Part shown: in pieces, positions 1 through 7,025 of the stretch | Layout: every line of letters starts with the position of its first letter | Position numbering within the stretch: position 1 is the stretch's first letter | Assembly (NCBI GenBank): GCA_025450555.1 | Contig: JANWHF010000206.1 | Span: 1 to 14,302 of the forward strand | Origin: Tepidisphaeraceae bacterium | Lineage (GTDB): Bacteria; Planctomycetota; Phycisphaerae; Tepidisphaerales; Tepidisphaeraceae | Direction: 5' to 3' | DNA: 14,302 bases | Made by a program: the position numbers and the translations under genes | Notes under the pieces: generated by a model | Database searches by the model: none | The model's input: only the letters and a program-made list of their open reading frames with translations | What the model was told of the DNA's origin: nothing

Positions 1-4
1 GCGC

Positions 5-10
5 TACAAT
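5..10 (+). promoter_or_regulatory. possible -10 element just before pdxJ
   Basis: TACAAT is five of six to the TATAAT consensus and ends 9 bases before the pdxJ ATG. If used, transcription would begin almost at the start codon, giving a leaderless or nearly leaderless message, which fits the absence of any Shine-Dalgarno sequence there. The -35 region lies outside the window, so this cannot be confirmed. Confidence 0.3.
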
Positions 11-19
11 CGCGGCGCG

Positions 20-751
20 ATGGTTGAACTGGGCGTCAATATCGATCACGTGGCGACGCTGCGCCAGGCGCGGCGGACGTACGAACCCGACCCAGTTTGG
101 GCGGCGGTGGAAGCCGAGCTGGGCGGCGCCGATGGAATCACCGTCCATCTGCGCGAAGACCGTCGGCATATCAACGATCGCGACGTTGCGCTGCTTCGCC
201 GGATGGTGCAGTGCAAGCTCAATCTGGAAATGAGCCTGGTCAGTGAGATTGTGGATATCGCCGTAAAGACGCTGCCGGACCAGGCGACGATTGTTCCCGA
301 GCGCCGCCAGGAAGTGACTACCGAAGGTGGACTCGATTTGACGCATGAACCGGACCGCGTCACCGCCGCGCTAAATCGCATGAAGGCGGCCGGCATTTTC
401 GTCTCCGCGTTCATCGATCCCGATCCGAAGCAGATTGACACGGCAGCCCAGATGGGGTTCGACGCCGTCGAACTGCATACCGGCCAATACGCCAATGCGC
501 GTGGCCAGGAATTGGAAGTTCAGCTCCAGCGTCTGACTCGCGCTGCCGAGCTCACGCGCGAGCGGGGGCTGCGCCTGCATGCGGGGCACGGCCTCAATTA
601 TCGCAATGTCTGTCCCGTCGCGACATTGCGGGACATGCGCGAATTAAACATCGGCCATGCGATCGTCAGCCGGGCTGTGTTCGTAGGTCTTCGCGAAGCG
701 GTGCGCGAGATGAAACGAATCATGAATGACCCGGCGAGCGCAACCGCGTAG
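20..751 (+). CDS. pdxJ: pyridoxine 5'-phosphate synthase PdxJ
   Basis: PdxJ condenses 3-amino-2-oxopropyl phosphate (3-amino-1-hydroxyacetone 1-phosphate) with 1-deoxy-D-xylulose 5-phosphate to give pyridoxine 5'-phosphate, the last ring-forming step of DXP-dependent vitamin B6 synthesis in the cytoplasm. The 243-residue product has the usual family length and aligns end to end with the TIM-barrel enzyme from memory. Visible hallmarks are GVNIDHVATLRQAR at residues 5-18, the ITVHLREDRRH block with active-site His43, NLEM with Glu70, PERRQEVTTEGGLD near 93-106, AGHGLNY with His190, and ELNIGHAIVSRAVF near 208-221. The ATG at 20 begins the conserved N terminus exactly. No ribosome-binding site is visible in the 19 bases before it. 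dapA follows after 84 bases with its own good ribosome-binding site, so cotranscription is possible but not shown. Confidence 0.97.
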   Translation: MVELGVNIDHVATLRQARRTYEPDPVWAAVEAELGGADGITVHLREDRRHINDRDVALLRRMVQCKLNLEMSLVSEIVDIAVKTLPDQATIVPERRQEVTTEGGLDLTHEPDRVTAALNRMKAAGIFVSAFIDPDPKQIDTAAQMGFDAVELHTGQYANARGQELEVQLQRLTRAAELTRERGLRLHAGHGLNYRNVCPVATLRDMRELNIGHAIVSRAVFVGLREAVREMKRIMNDPASATA

Positions 752-835
752 CAATCAGCCATCTTGTTTCCCCCGGAAATTCTGCAATCATAACGGGATC
801 TAAACGCCTCACGTTGTCTTTTAAAAGGATCAGCC

Positions 836-1720
836 ATGTTCAGCGGCGCGATGACGGCGATGGTTACGCCGTTCCGGCAAGGCAAGCTCGATGAGAACCG
901 CCTGCGGGAGCAGATCGAATTTCAGATCAAAGGCGGAATTGACGCCCTGGTTCCCGTTGGAACGACCGGCGAATCGCCGACACTCGATTGGAAAGAACAT
1001 GCGCGGGTTCTGGAGTTGACAGTGCAGTTTGCCAAGGGAAGGGTGCCGGTCATCGCGGGAACCGGGGCGAACTCGACAGCGGAGGCAATCGAGCTGCAGG
1101 AAATCGCCAAGAAGGTCGGCGCGACCGGCTGCCTGTCGGTCAATCCCTATTACAACAAGCCCAGCCAGGAAGGGCTTTATCGCCATTTCATGACGTTGGC
1201 CGACCGCGTCGATCTGCCGATCGTCCTATACAACGTCCCCGGCCGCACCGGCATCACGATGACCGCTCAGACGGTCGCCCGCCTTCATAAAGAAGCTGGC
1301 GGAAGGATCGTCGCCATCAAGGAAGCCACCGGCTCGATGGACATGGCCAGCGAGATCATGTCGCTGTGCGAAATCACCGTCATCAGCGGCGACGATTCGC
1401 TGACGCTGCCACTCATGGCGATCGGCGCTCGGGGAATCATCAGCGTCGCCTCGAATCTTGTCCCCGCTGAGATTAAAGCGATGACCGCCTCGGCCCTCAA
1501 GGGCGATTTCGCCTCGGCCCGCGTGATCCACCAGAAGCTTTTCCCGCTGGTTCGCGCGCTGTTCCTCGACGGCAACCCCGTCGGCATCAAGTACGCGATG
1601 AAGCTGGCCGGCCTCGATAGTGGAGAGCTGCGGCTGCCGCTCTGGGAAGCCAACGACGCAACAAAAAAGATACTTGAAGAACAGGCGGGGAAACTGGGCG
1701 TATCGGCTCGTCGCGCATGA
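836..1720 (+). CDS. dapA: 4-hydroxy-tetrahydrodipicolinate synthase DapA
   Basis: DapA is the pyruvate-dependent class I aldolase that condenses pyruvate with aspartate semialdehyde, the first committed step towards diaminopimelate and lysine. The 294-residue product is the normal length for this TIM-barrel family. Seen in the sequence: GTTGE at 42-46 (the Thr-Thr pair of the proton relay), NPYYNKPSQEGLYRHF at 103-118, LYNVPGRTG at 131-139 with catalytic Tyr132 and substrate-binding Arg137, and AIKEATG at 160-166 with Schiff-base Lys162. AAAGGA at 824-829 lies 6 bases before the ATG and fixes the start. The stop codon overlaps the next start as ATGA (1717-1720), which implies translational coupling to aroDE. 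DapA homologues also include N-acetylneuraminate lyases and other aldolases, but the intact active-site set and the biosynthetic neighbours favour DapA. Confidence 0.95.
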   Translation: MFSGAMTAMVTPFRQGKLDENRLREQIEFQIKGGIDALVPVGTTGESPTLDWKEHARVLELTVQFAKGRVPVIAGTGANSTAEAIELQEIAKKVGATGCLSVNPYYNKPSQEGLYRHFMTLADRVDLPIVLYNVPGRTGITMTAQTVARLHKEAGGRIVAIKEATGSMDMASEIMSLCEITVISGDDSLTLPLMAIGARGIISVASNLVPAEIKAMTASALKGDFASARVIHQKLFPLVRALFLDGNPVGIKYAMKLAGLDSGELRLPLWEANDATKKILEEQAGKLGVSARRA

Positions 1721-3288
1721 CCTATCTCTGCGTGCCCATCTTTGTGATCAGCGTCGCGCAGGCCAAAGCCGACATCGCCCGTGCAGCCGAAGCCGGCGCG
1801 GATTTGGTCGAATTGCGAATCGACCAGTTCACCGACGAGCTGCAGCTTCGCCAGCTTCTGGGCGAGGCGGTTTTGCCCTGCATCCTCACCTGCCGGCCGG
1901 AATGGGAGGGCGGCCACTCGACGCTGGACAACGCGGACCGATTCAAAATCCTGGGAATCCGCGTCGGCGATCAACCTCGGTACATCGACGTGGAGCTGGC
2001 GGCAGTCGATGATTTTAAATTTGAGGATGAGGACGAATCTGAGGACAAGGATGGCGAGGAATCGAGGCACAAAATCATCGTCAGCAGCCACGATTTTTCC
2101 GGCCGACCAGACCGGCTCTATAGCATCGCCACGGAACTCGAGGATTCACTGGGGGACATCAGCAAGATCGTCTGGACCGCGCGCACCGTTCGAGACAACA
2201 TCGAGGTTTTCGATCTGATACGAAGCGGACAGAAGCCGACAATCGCCCTGTGCATGGGCGAAGCGGGAATCATCAGCCGAATCCTGGCAAAAAAATTCGG
2301 CGCGTTTTTGACCTTCGCCTCGCTTGGGCATGGCAAACAGACGGCTCCCGGACAGGTGCCGATTGATGACCTCAAGCGAATGTACCGCTGGGACGCGATC
2401 AATCGTCAAACAAAATTGTTCGGCGTCGTTGGTTCGCCGGTCGCGCACTCGATGTCGCCGGCCATTCATAACGCGGCTTTTGATGAAACCGATTTTAATG
2501 GCGTTTACGTCCCTCTGCTGGTCAACGAAAGCTACGAAAGCTTCAAGGCCTTCATGGAAAGCTTTCTGGCCGTTGAAGAGCTGGACCTCGCGGGCCTTTC
2601 AATCACGATTCCGCACAAGGAAAACGCGCTGCGCTACTTGACCAGCGACAGCGCCAATGTCGAGCCGATGGCTGCGAAGATTGGCGCGGTCAACACGATC
2701 GTCATCGGGCGCGCTGGGCCGTACGCCACGCTTCGCGGCATCAATACCGACTATGCCGCCATTCTCGACAGCGTCACCGCCGCCATGGGTATCAAGCGCG
2801 AGCAGCTTGCGGACTATCGCGTCGCGGTGATCGGCGCAGGCGGGACCGGACGCACGGCTGTTGCTGCGCTGGCTTACTACGGCGCAACGGTTGTCGTCTA
2901 CAATCGCACGCGCGATCGTGCCGAGGCACTGGCAAATGAGTTCAATGGAAAATCAGGCAAGGTGGTTGCCGCGCCGATGGAAAAGCTGTGCGATTCCTGT
3001 TGCCAGATTTACATCCAAACGACATCGGTCGGCATGCATCCAAAGGTGGATGCGAGCGTCTTCGACGGCAAGCCCCCGAAGCTGACGAGTGACACAGTCG
3101 TCTTTGACACCGTCTACAACCCGCTGCAGACGAAGTTGCTACAGCAGGCCCAGGCTGCCGGCGCAAAGACCATCAGCGGCCTGGAAATGTTCGTTCGGCA
3201 GGCGGCGGCACAATTCCGTGCGTGGACCAACATCGAGCCGCCTCTCGCAACCATGCGAAAAGTCGTAGAAGCCCGGCTGAAATCATGA
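1717..3288 (+). CDS. aroDE: bifunctional 3-dehydroquinate dehydratase (type I) / shikimate dehydrogenase
   Basis: This fusion would catalyse two consecutive shikimate-pathway steps: dehydration of 3-dehydroquinate to 3-dehydroshikimate, then NADPH-dependent reduction to shikimate. Residues 1-225 form the type I dehydratase. Visible are ELRIDQF near 32-38, SSHDF at 123-127 with catalytic His125, and DISKIVWTAR around 147-156 with predicted Schiff-base Lys150. Residues 234-523 form the dehydrogenase: GVVGSPVAHSMSPAIHN (shikimate-binding serines) near 236-252, TIPHKE with catalytic Lys301, GINTD with Asp345, the Rossmann motif GAGGTG at 373-378, NRTRDRA at 396-402 for NADP, and SGLEMFVRQAA near 487-497. 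The gene order dehydratase-dehydrogenase matches the plant enzyme. An unusual acidic stretch (residues 101-116, almost all Asp/Glu) sits within the dehydratase domain. The gene overlaps dapA and the next gene by ATGA junctions. Confidence 0.95.
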   Translation: MTYLCVPIFVISVAQAKADIARAAEAGADLVELRIDQFTDELQLRQLLGEAVLPCILTCRPEWEGGHSTLDNADRFKILGIRVGDQPRYIDVELAAVDDFKFEDEDESEDKDGEESRHKIIVSSHDFSGRPDRLYSIATELEDSLGDISKIVWTARTVRDNIEVFDLIRSGQKPTIALCMGEAGIISRILAKKFGAFLTFASLGHGKQTAPGQVPIDDLKRMYRWDAINRQTKLFGVVGSPVAHSMSPAIHNAAFDETDFNGVYVPLLVNESYESFKAFMESFLAVEELDLAGLSITIPHKENALRYLTSDSANVEPMAAKIGAVNTIVIGRAGPYATLRGINTDYAAILDSVTAAMGIKREQLADYRVAVIGAGGTGRTAVAALAYYGATVVVYNRTRDRAEALANEFNGKSGKVVAAPMEKLCDSCCQIYIQTTSVGMHPKVDASVFDGKPPKLTSDTVVFDTVYNPLQTKLLQQAQAAGAKTISGLEMFVRQAAAQFRAWTNIEPPLATMRKVVEARLKS

Positions 3289-3923
3289 GCCTGCGTATTC
3301 CCCCCCTGCTGCTGGGCGTGATCCTCGTCATCTACTGGGGTCGGGTGCTTCAAATGGCGGCGCGGAGTCGCAAACGCGCGGGCCGAAGCGCGAACCTGAT
3401 TCCTCGCGAGACGCTCGGGCGGGTTTTGAGACTCTTCTGGGCTCCAGCAATCATCATCTGGGTCGGCCAGCCATGGGTTACCGCATTATCGCAAAACGCT
3501 CCCGCATTTCTTGTGCCCTTTTATTCCAATGCTTGGATTGCCTGGGCTGCAGTAATCGTTTGCGCTATCGGTCTCGCGGCAACGTGGGTCTGCTGGAAAA
3601 AGATGGGCCGGCAATGGCGAATGGGAATTGACCCGACTGAAAGGTCGCAACTTATTTCGGCCGGGCCCTACGCCTACGTCCGTCATCCGATCTACGCCAT
3701 TTCGCAGGCGATGATGGTGGCCACCGTCTGTGCATTGCCCAGCCCCCTGCTGATCGCGGCAGGAGCCGTTCATCTGATCCTCATTCAGTGGGAAGCCCGG
3801 CGGGAGGAGAGTTATCTTCTAAACATGGATCGCGCTTCATACGAGGCTTACTGCCTGCGCGTTGGCCGATTTATTCCGCGACTCGCAGGAAACCCCGTCG
3901 CCGACCAAAACGAATTGCCGTAG
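3285..3923 (+). CDS. ICMT/PEMT-family membrane methyltransferase
   Basis: The 212-residue product looks like an integral-membrane S-adenosylmethionine-dependent methyltransferase of the isoprenylcysteine carboxyl methyltransferase / phospholipid methyltransferase type. Hydrophobic segments lie near residues 5-25, 47-66, 83-104 and 140-167. The family signature GPYAYVRHPIY is at 127-137 and is followed after the last helix by WEARREESYLL (169-179), then YEAYCLRVGRFIP (186-198), the usual cofactor-side C terminus. I chose the ATG at 3285 because it overlaps the aroDE stop as ATGA, like the dapA-aroDE junction. An in-frame extension back to 3222 would lie wholly inside aroDE and adds only a charged, non-conserved stretch. 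Bacterial members act on lipids, quinols or small molecules, and the substrate here cannot be told. The acyltransferase 14 bases downstream suggests a shared lipid-like or secondary product, which is inference. Confidence 0.8.
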   Translation: MSLRIPPLLLGVILVIYWGRVLQMAARSRKRAGRSANLIPRETLGRVLRLFWAPAIIIWVGQPWVTALSQNAPAFLVPFYSNAWIAWAAVIVCAIGLAATWVCWKKMGRQWRMGIDPTERSQLISAGPYAYVRHPIYAISQAMMVATVCALPSPLLIAAGAVHLILIQWEARREESYLLNMDRASYEAYCLRVGRFIPRLAGNPVADQNELP

Positions 3924-3937
3924 AGTGAAACGTCTAC

Positions 3938-5236
3938 ATGGAAGCAGTCGCATCGCTGAATGTGTTCCAGCGCCTGGTGCGGACATGGGAGGAGGTCCAT
4001 CCCTATAACGCTGCGCAGGTCGTGACGCTGAAATCAGCGGTAACATCGCATGATGCACAGCGGGCCTGGTATCAAGTATTGGAATCAATGGGATTGGGAC
4101 GCGTTCGCGTCGATTCCAGGCAGTTCATATATGAGGCGCTCAATGGCGAGGCAACCCGATACCCGCTTCGCGCTTTGCCTGCTGATGTCGATCTTTCAGC
4201 CTATTTGTCGAGCGAATTGAATCGTCCCTTCGACGATCCCGATGAGCCGCCGTTTCGGCCATTTCTGATTGCTGATCGGAATCGCAGCACGTTCGGCGTG
4301 GTCTACCGACACTGGGTGGCCGACAGCGTTTCGATTCGCGGGGTACTGCAACGTTGGCATGATGCGATTGCGAACCGACCGCCTGCGGATACGCCGCCGG
4401 GAATGGTGGCATCGGGATATTGGAAACTGTTTGGCCGGGGGCGAGGGGATCTGCATATCGATCGAACGGTGCTGGCGCTCTTTCGATCGCACATGCGCTT
4501 TCGGCAGGTGCTGAAAGTGCAGAGCGCGCGCGGAGAAGATTACGCGGTGCGCGTCCTCCTTGGATCAAAGTTGGTTGTTAGCGCGCAGAAGTTGTGCGCC
4601 TATGCACGGCGACAAGATACGACTGTTGGCAATGTGCTTTTGGCTGCGCTCGCTGAAGCCGCGGCCAAGCATATCCCGTTTCAGCACAGGCTCAATCGCT
4701 GCAATGTCGCGGTGGGAAATATCGTCGATCTTCGGCCACACGCCCATCATGATGTCTCGGATGCCTTCGGCCTGCTTTTAGGATTCACTCACATCGTCTG
4801 CCGGCCGACCGATATCGCAGATTGGCAGCGTCTGCTGCGCGTCGTCACGCTTCAGAATCGCGCGGGCCGCCATGTTGTCGCACAGGATAGCGGTGCCTGG
4901 ATGCTCGCGGCTCTGACGACACAGAAGCTAGTGCCGCCGGAGCGACTCTATCGGTTTTATCGTAAGGAGCTTCCGCTGGCGGCGGGGCTTTCGAATGTGA
5001 ATCTTGGCCCGCACTGGCCGGCCGAGGATCATCCGCTGCCGGCCGATGATTATCTGCGCGTCTCGCCCACCGGACCGATGGCACCCGCCGTGCTGAGTGC
5101 GACGACGCTTGGAAAGCAGATGAAACTGGCGCTGACTTACCGGATTGCACTTCTTACCGATGATCGAGCCCAGGCAATCTTGAGAAGTGTTTCGACGCGT
5201 GTGATGGAACTTGCTGCCGGACACTCTTCGAACTAA
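3938..5236 (+). CDS. HxxxD acyltransferase, condensation-domain / WS-DGAT-like superfamily
   Basis: The 432-residue product appears to be a chloramphenicol-acetyltransferase-fold acyltransferase of the kind that includes condensation domains, PapA enzymes, wax-ester synthases and alcohol acetyltransferases. The active-site motif is RHWVAD with His125 and Asp129 (HxxxD), placed about 125 residues in as expected, preceded by a strand (STFGVVY). A second half shows TTVGNVLLAALAEA (228-241), similar to the conserved helix of WS/DGAT enzymes, VGNIVDLRPH (259-268), and SNVNLG (352-357) near the channel. No adenylation or carrier domain is attached, so it is a stand-alone transferase and not an NRPS module. 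The start lies 14 bases after the methyltransferase stop, and the ribosome-binding site is weak (GAGTG). It is probably the last gene of the dapA operon. Acyl donor and acceptor are unknown. Confidence 0.7.
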   Translation: MEAVASLNVFQRLVRTWEEVHPYNAAQVVTLKSAVTSHDAQRAWYQVLESMGLGRVRVDSRQFIYEALNGEATRYPLRALPADVDLSAYLSSELNRPFDDPDEPPFRPFLIADRNRSTFGVVYRHWVADSVSIRGVLQRWHDAIANRPPADTPPGMVASGYWKLFGRGRGDLHIDRTVLALFRSHMRFRQVLKVQSARGEDYAVRVLLGSKLVVSAQKLCAYARRQDTTVGNVLLAALAEAAAKHIPFQHRLNRCNVAVGNIVDLRPHAHHDVSDAFGLLLGFTHIVCRPTDIADWQRLLRVVTLQNRAGRHVVAQDSGAWMLAALTTQKLVPPERLYRFYRKELPLAAGLSNVNLGPHWPAEDHPLPADDYLRVSPTGPMAPAVLSATTLGKQMKLALTYRIALLTDDRAQAILRSVSTRVMELAAGHSSN

Positions 5237-5270
5237 TGATTAGCACCCCTCATATTTATACAGATGTATA

Positions 5271-5295
5271 TGAGACAAATGGGACACTTGTCCCA
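5271..5295 (+). repeat. TGRGACA repeat, first copy, with short hairpin
   Basis: The 17 bases TGAGACAAATGGGACAC at 5271-5287 recur exactly at 5368-5384. Here TGGGACA (5280-5286) is followed after 2 bases by its inverted copy TGTCCCA (5289-5295), a perfect 7-base inverted repeat. The element sits 35 bases after the acyltransferase stop, between convergent genes. There is no T tract after it, so it does not look like a classical terminator. Confidence 0.75.
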
Positions 5296-5367
5296 CCGAG
5301 CTCAGCAGTAGTCGGGAATTTGTAAATGATGAATGGCAAATTGATTACAGCAGAAATTTGAGGCCGA

Positions 5368-5417
5368 TGAGACAAATGGGACACGCAAAAACTGTCCCAC
5401 TGTCTCATTTCGTCCCA
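5368..5417 (+). repeat. TGRGACA repeat, second copy, with long hairpin
   Basis: TGAGACAAATGGGACAC (5368-5384) repeats the copy 97 bases upstream exactly. Its inverted arm TGTCCCACTGTCTCA lies at 5393-5407, giving a stem of 7 plus 7 pairs with a small asymmetric bulge and a 10-base A-rich loop. A further TCGTCCCA follows at 5410-5417. The stem could fold in transcripts from either side and so might act as a bidirectional terminator or RNA end, although neither side has a proper T tract. It could equally be a repeated protein-binding site or a small dispersed repeat. Confidence 0.75.
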
Positions 5418-5478
5418 CGCCCTTCTGAAAACCCAGTTCAGTCGCCCGGTTTTCCGTCCGCGAGGAAATGCAATTGAA

Positions 5479-6999
5479 CTACCGGGTATTGCGAAAATCA
5501 GCCCGATAGCGTTCGATCATTTCCTTCAATCGATCGGCAGGCTGAATCGCATAAAACAGCTCACGATCAAACAGAGTTTTTTCGACTTGGACCTTTTGCT
5601 GCACCTCGATAAGGCGGGCGTTCCACTGGCGGAGGGCCGGGTGCGTGGTGGCGACAACATCCTGCATTTCGTGCATCCGGTGAAAGAGCCGGGAGCGCTC
5701 AATTGATTTGCGCGGAGCCTCGGCGATCGCACGCACAAGCTGGAGCTTTTGATCGCCAAGTAGATTATGCCGAAGGCGGTGGCCTTCCTGCTCGACGCAC
5801 GCCAGGCAGGCGCGAGGCACGCCAACCGCATCGGGAAAAATGAGAGTCGCAGTGGTCACCGAAAATCGTGGCGGCTCGAGCTTGAAGTGCCGCCAGATCA
5901 ATTCATCCAGCACCTGGTCGTACTGTCCGCCACCGATGCCATGAACGAATTGATCCGCCACGAGGAGCCGAAGGACGGCAGTTAAAGTCAATGCCCGTGG
6001 CGAGATTCGCAGTTGATGATTTTCAAGCCAGGATTTCAGTTTTGCCGCGGCATCCCAGCCCTCCGCATCCCGATTGAACACAAATGAATCGCCATTCGCA
6101 TACCGCAGGCAGTAAGAACCGCCATGCAACTCCACCTTCGCCCGGCTTCGTGTCTGATTGCCCAGATCATCCAGCCAGAACGGCGCCTCGACCGAGTCCG
6201 ATGAAATTGCCAGATTTGGCATTGGCCGGCCAGGCGTGCGGATGCCATTGTCGTGACGGAACTGTTCAAGGGATGCGTTGTAATCGGCGGCAAACGCGTC
6301 GGCGCGCGCCATGATGTGATGAACAAACGCCAGATAGGGTTCGCTACGACAGATCGGCGAAAACATCTGCGCTTCGTACTGCAAGCCAAGCGACGCATCC
6401 AACTCATGCTGGCTGTCACTCAGTACAACCGGCAGCGAAGAGCTGCTGCTACAGTTTTTCTGCATCGATGCGAAAAACGCCGGAATCACCGGCTCAAACA
6501 TCCATTCTCGCGCAGCATTCTGAAATTGATTCGAGACGGTTTGCAGATGATCAGTGCTCGGACATTGAAGCAACCCGCTCCAGGCTTTTGCCGACAAATT
6601 CGAACCATCGCTTAAGGCAACCGAGCCACCAGGCCAGCGCAGCGACAAATGTTTTGGCTCGTCGGTATCAACCGAAAAATGGAAGGCTTGTCCATTGAGG
6701 TTGCGCGCCACCGTATCGATCAGGACATTCTTGGTCCACACGCCGCTGTGATGCAGTTCCGCCTGATGTCCCGTCGCGATGAGTGGACGCTCGATGTCTG
6801 GATGGCCGATGCTCTCGCGTAGCCGTCGCCGCAGCTCCTTCAGCGGCACATTTTGGATGAGGACGGAATCCGCAGCGCCAAGGCTCTTCGCGTTTTGCGT
6901 GGTCTGGCTCACCAGATCGGCCGGCTGGGGCCAAATGAGGCGTTGCCCGTCTTGCGCGGGGGCCTTCCAACGGTCGTAGCGCGGGGCCGATCGGTTCAT
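5479..6999 (-). CDS. BshC-like conserved protein of unknown function
   Basis: The 506-residue product resembles the bacillithiol enzyme BshC only in outline. ATGHQAELHHSGVWTKN near 75-91 mirrors the BshC block TGQQxGLxGGPLYTxYK, and SVDTDEPKHL near 109-118 mirrors its following ExHD region. A second conserved-looking block is DQFVHGIGGGQYDQVLDEL (349-367). A Ser run occurs near 184-188. I recall similar proteins from planctomycete genomes annotated as hypothetical, and I would not transfer the cysteine-ligase function. The ATG at 6999 is preferred because it follows the glycosyltransferase stop by 26 bases. An upstream in-frame ATG at 7062 would overlap that gene by 37 bases and adds a hydrophobic stretch with no sign of conservation. 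It probably shares a transcript with the glycosyltransferase. Confidence 0.65.
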   Translation of the reverse strand: MNRSAPRYDRWKAPAQDGQRLIWPQPADLVSQTTQNAKSLGAADSVLIQNVPLKELRRRLRESIGHPDIERPLIATGHQAELHHSGVWTKNVLIDTVARNLNGQAFHFSVDTDEPKHLSLRWPGGSVALSDGSNLSAKAWSGLLQCPSTDHLQTVSNQFQNAAREWMFEPVIPAFFASMQKNCSSSSSLPVVLSDSQHELDASLGLQYEAQMFSPICRSEPYLAFVHHIMARADAFAADYNASLEQFRHDNGIRTPGRPMPNLAISSDSVEAPFWLDDLGNQTRSRAKVELHGGSYCLRYANGDSFVFNRDAEGWDAAAKLKSWLENHQLRISPRALTLTAVLRLLVADQFVHGIGGGQYDQVLDELIWRHFKLEPPRFSVTTATLIFPDAVGVPRACLACVEQEGHRLRHNLLGDQKLQLVRAIAEAPRKSIERSRLFHRMHEMQDVVATTHPALRQWNARLIEVQQKVQVEKTLFDRELFYAIQPADRLKEMIERYRADFRNTR

Positions 7000-7025
7000 C
7001 ACCAATAGTATCCAGGCAAAAAGTC

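Noticed and set aside
1285..2091. Long antisense open frame of 268 codons opposite dapA and aroDE
   Set aside because: It lies opposite two strongly recognisable genes, the product has no recognisable motif, and long antisense frames are common in GC-rich coding DNA.
3222..3284. Extended N terminus of the ICMT-like methyltransferase
   Set aside because: It lies entirely inside aroDE. The ATGA overlap at 3285 repeats the dapA-aroDE pattern and starts right before the first membrane helix.
3938..5236. NRPS condensation domain as evidence of a nonribosomal peptide cluster
   Set aside because: There is no adenylation, carrier or thioesterase domain nearby. A stand-alone acyltransferase of the same superfamily is simpler.
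5271..5417. CRISPR array
   Set aside because: There are only two direct repeats of 17 bases, 97 bases apart, with no regular spacers or cas genes in the window.
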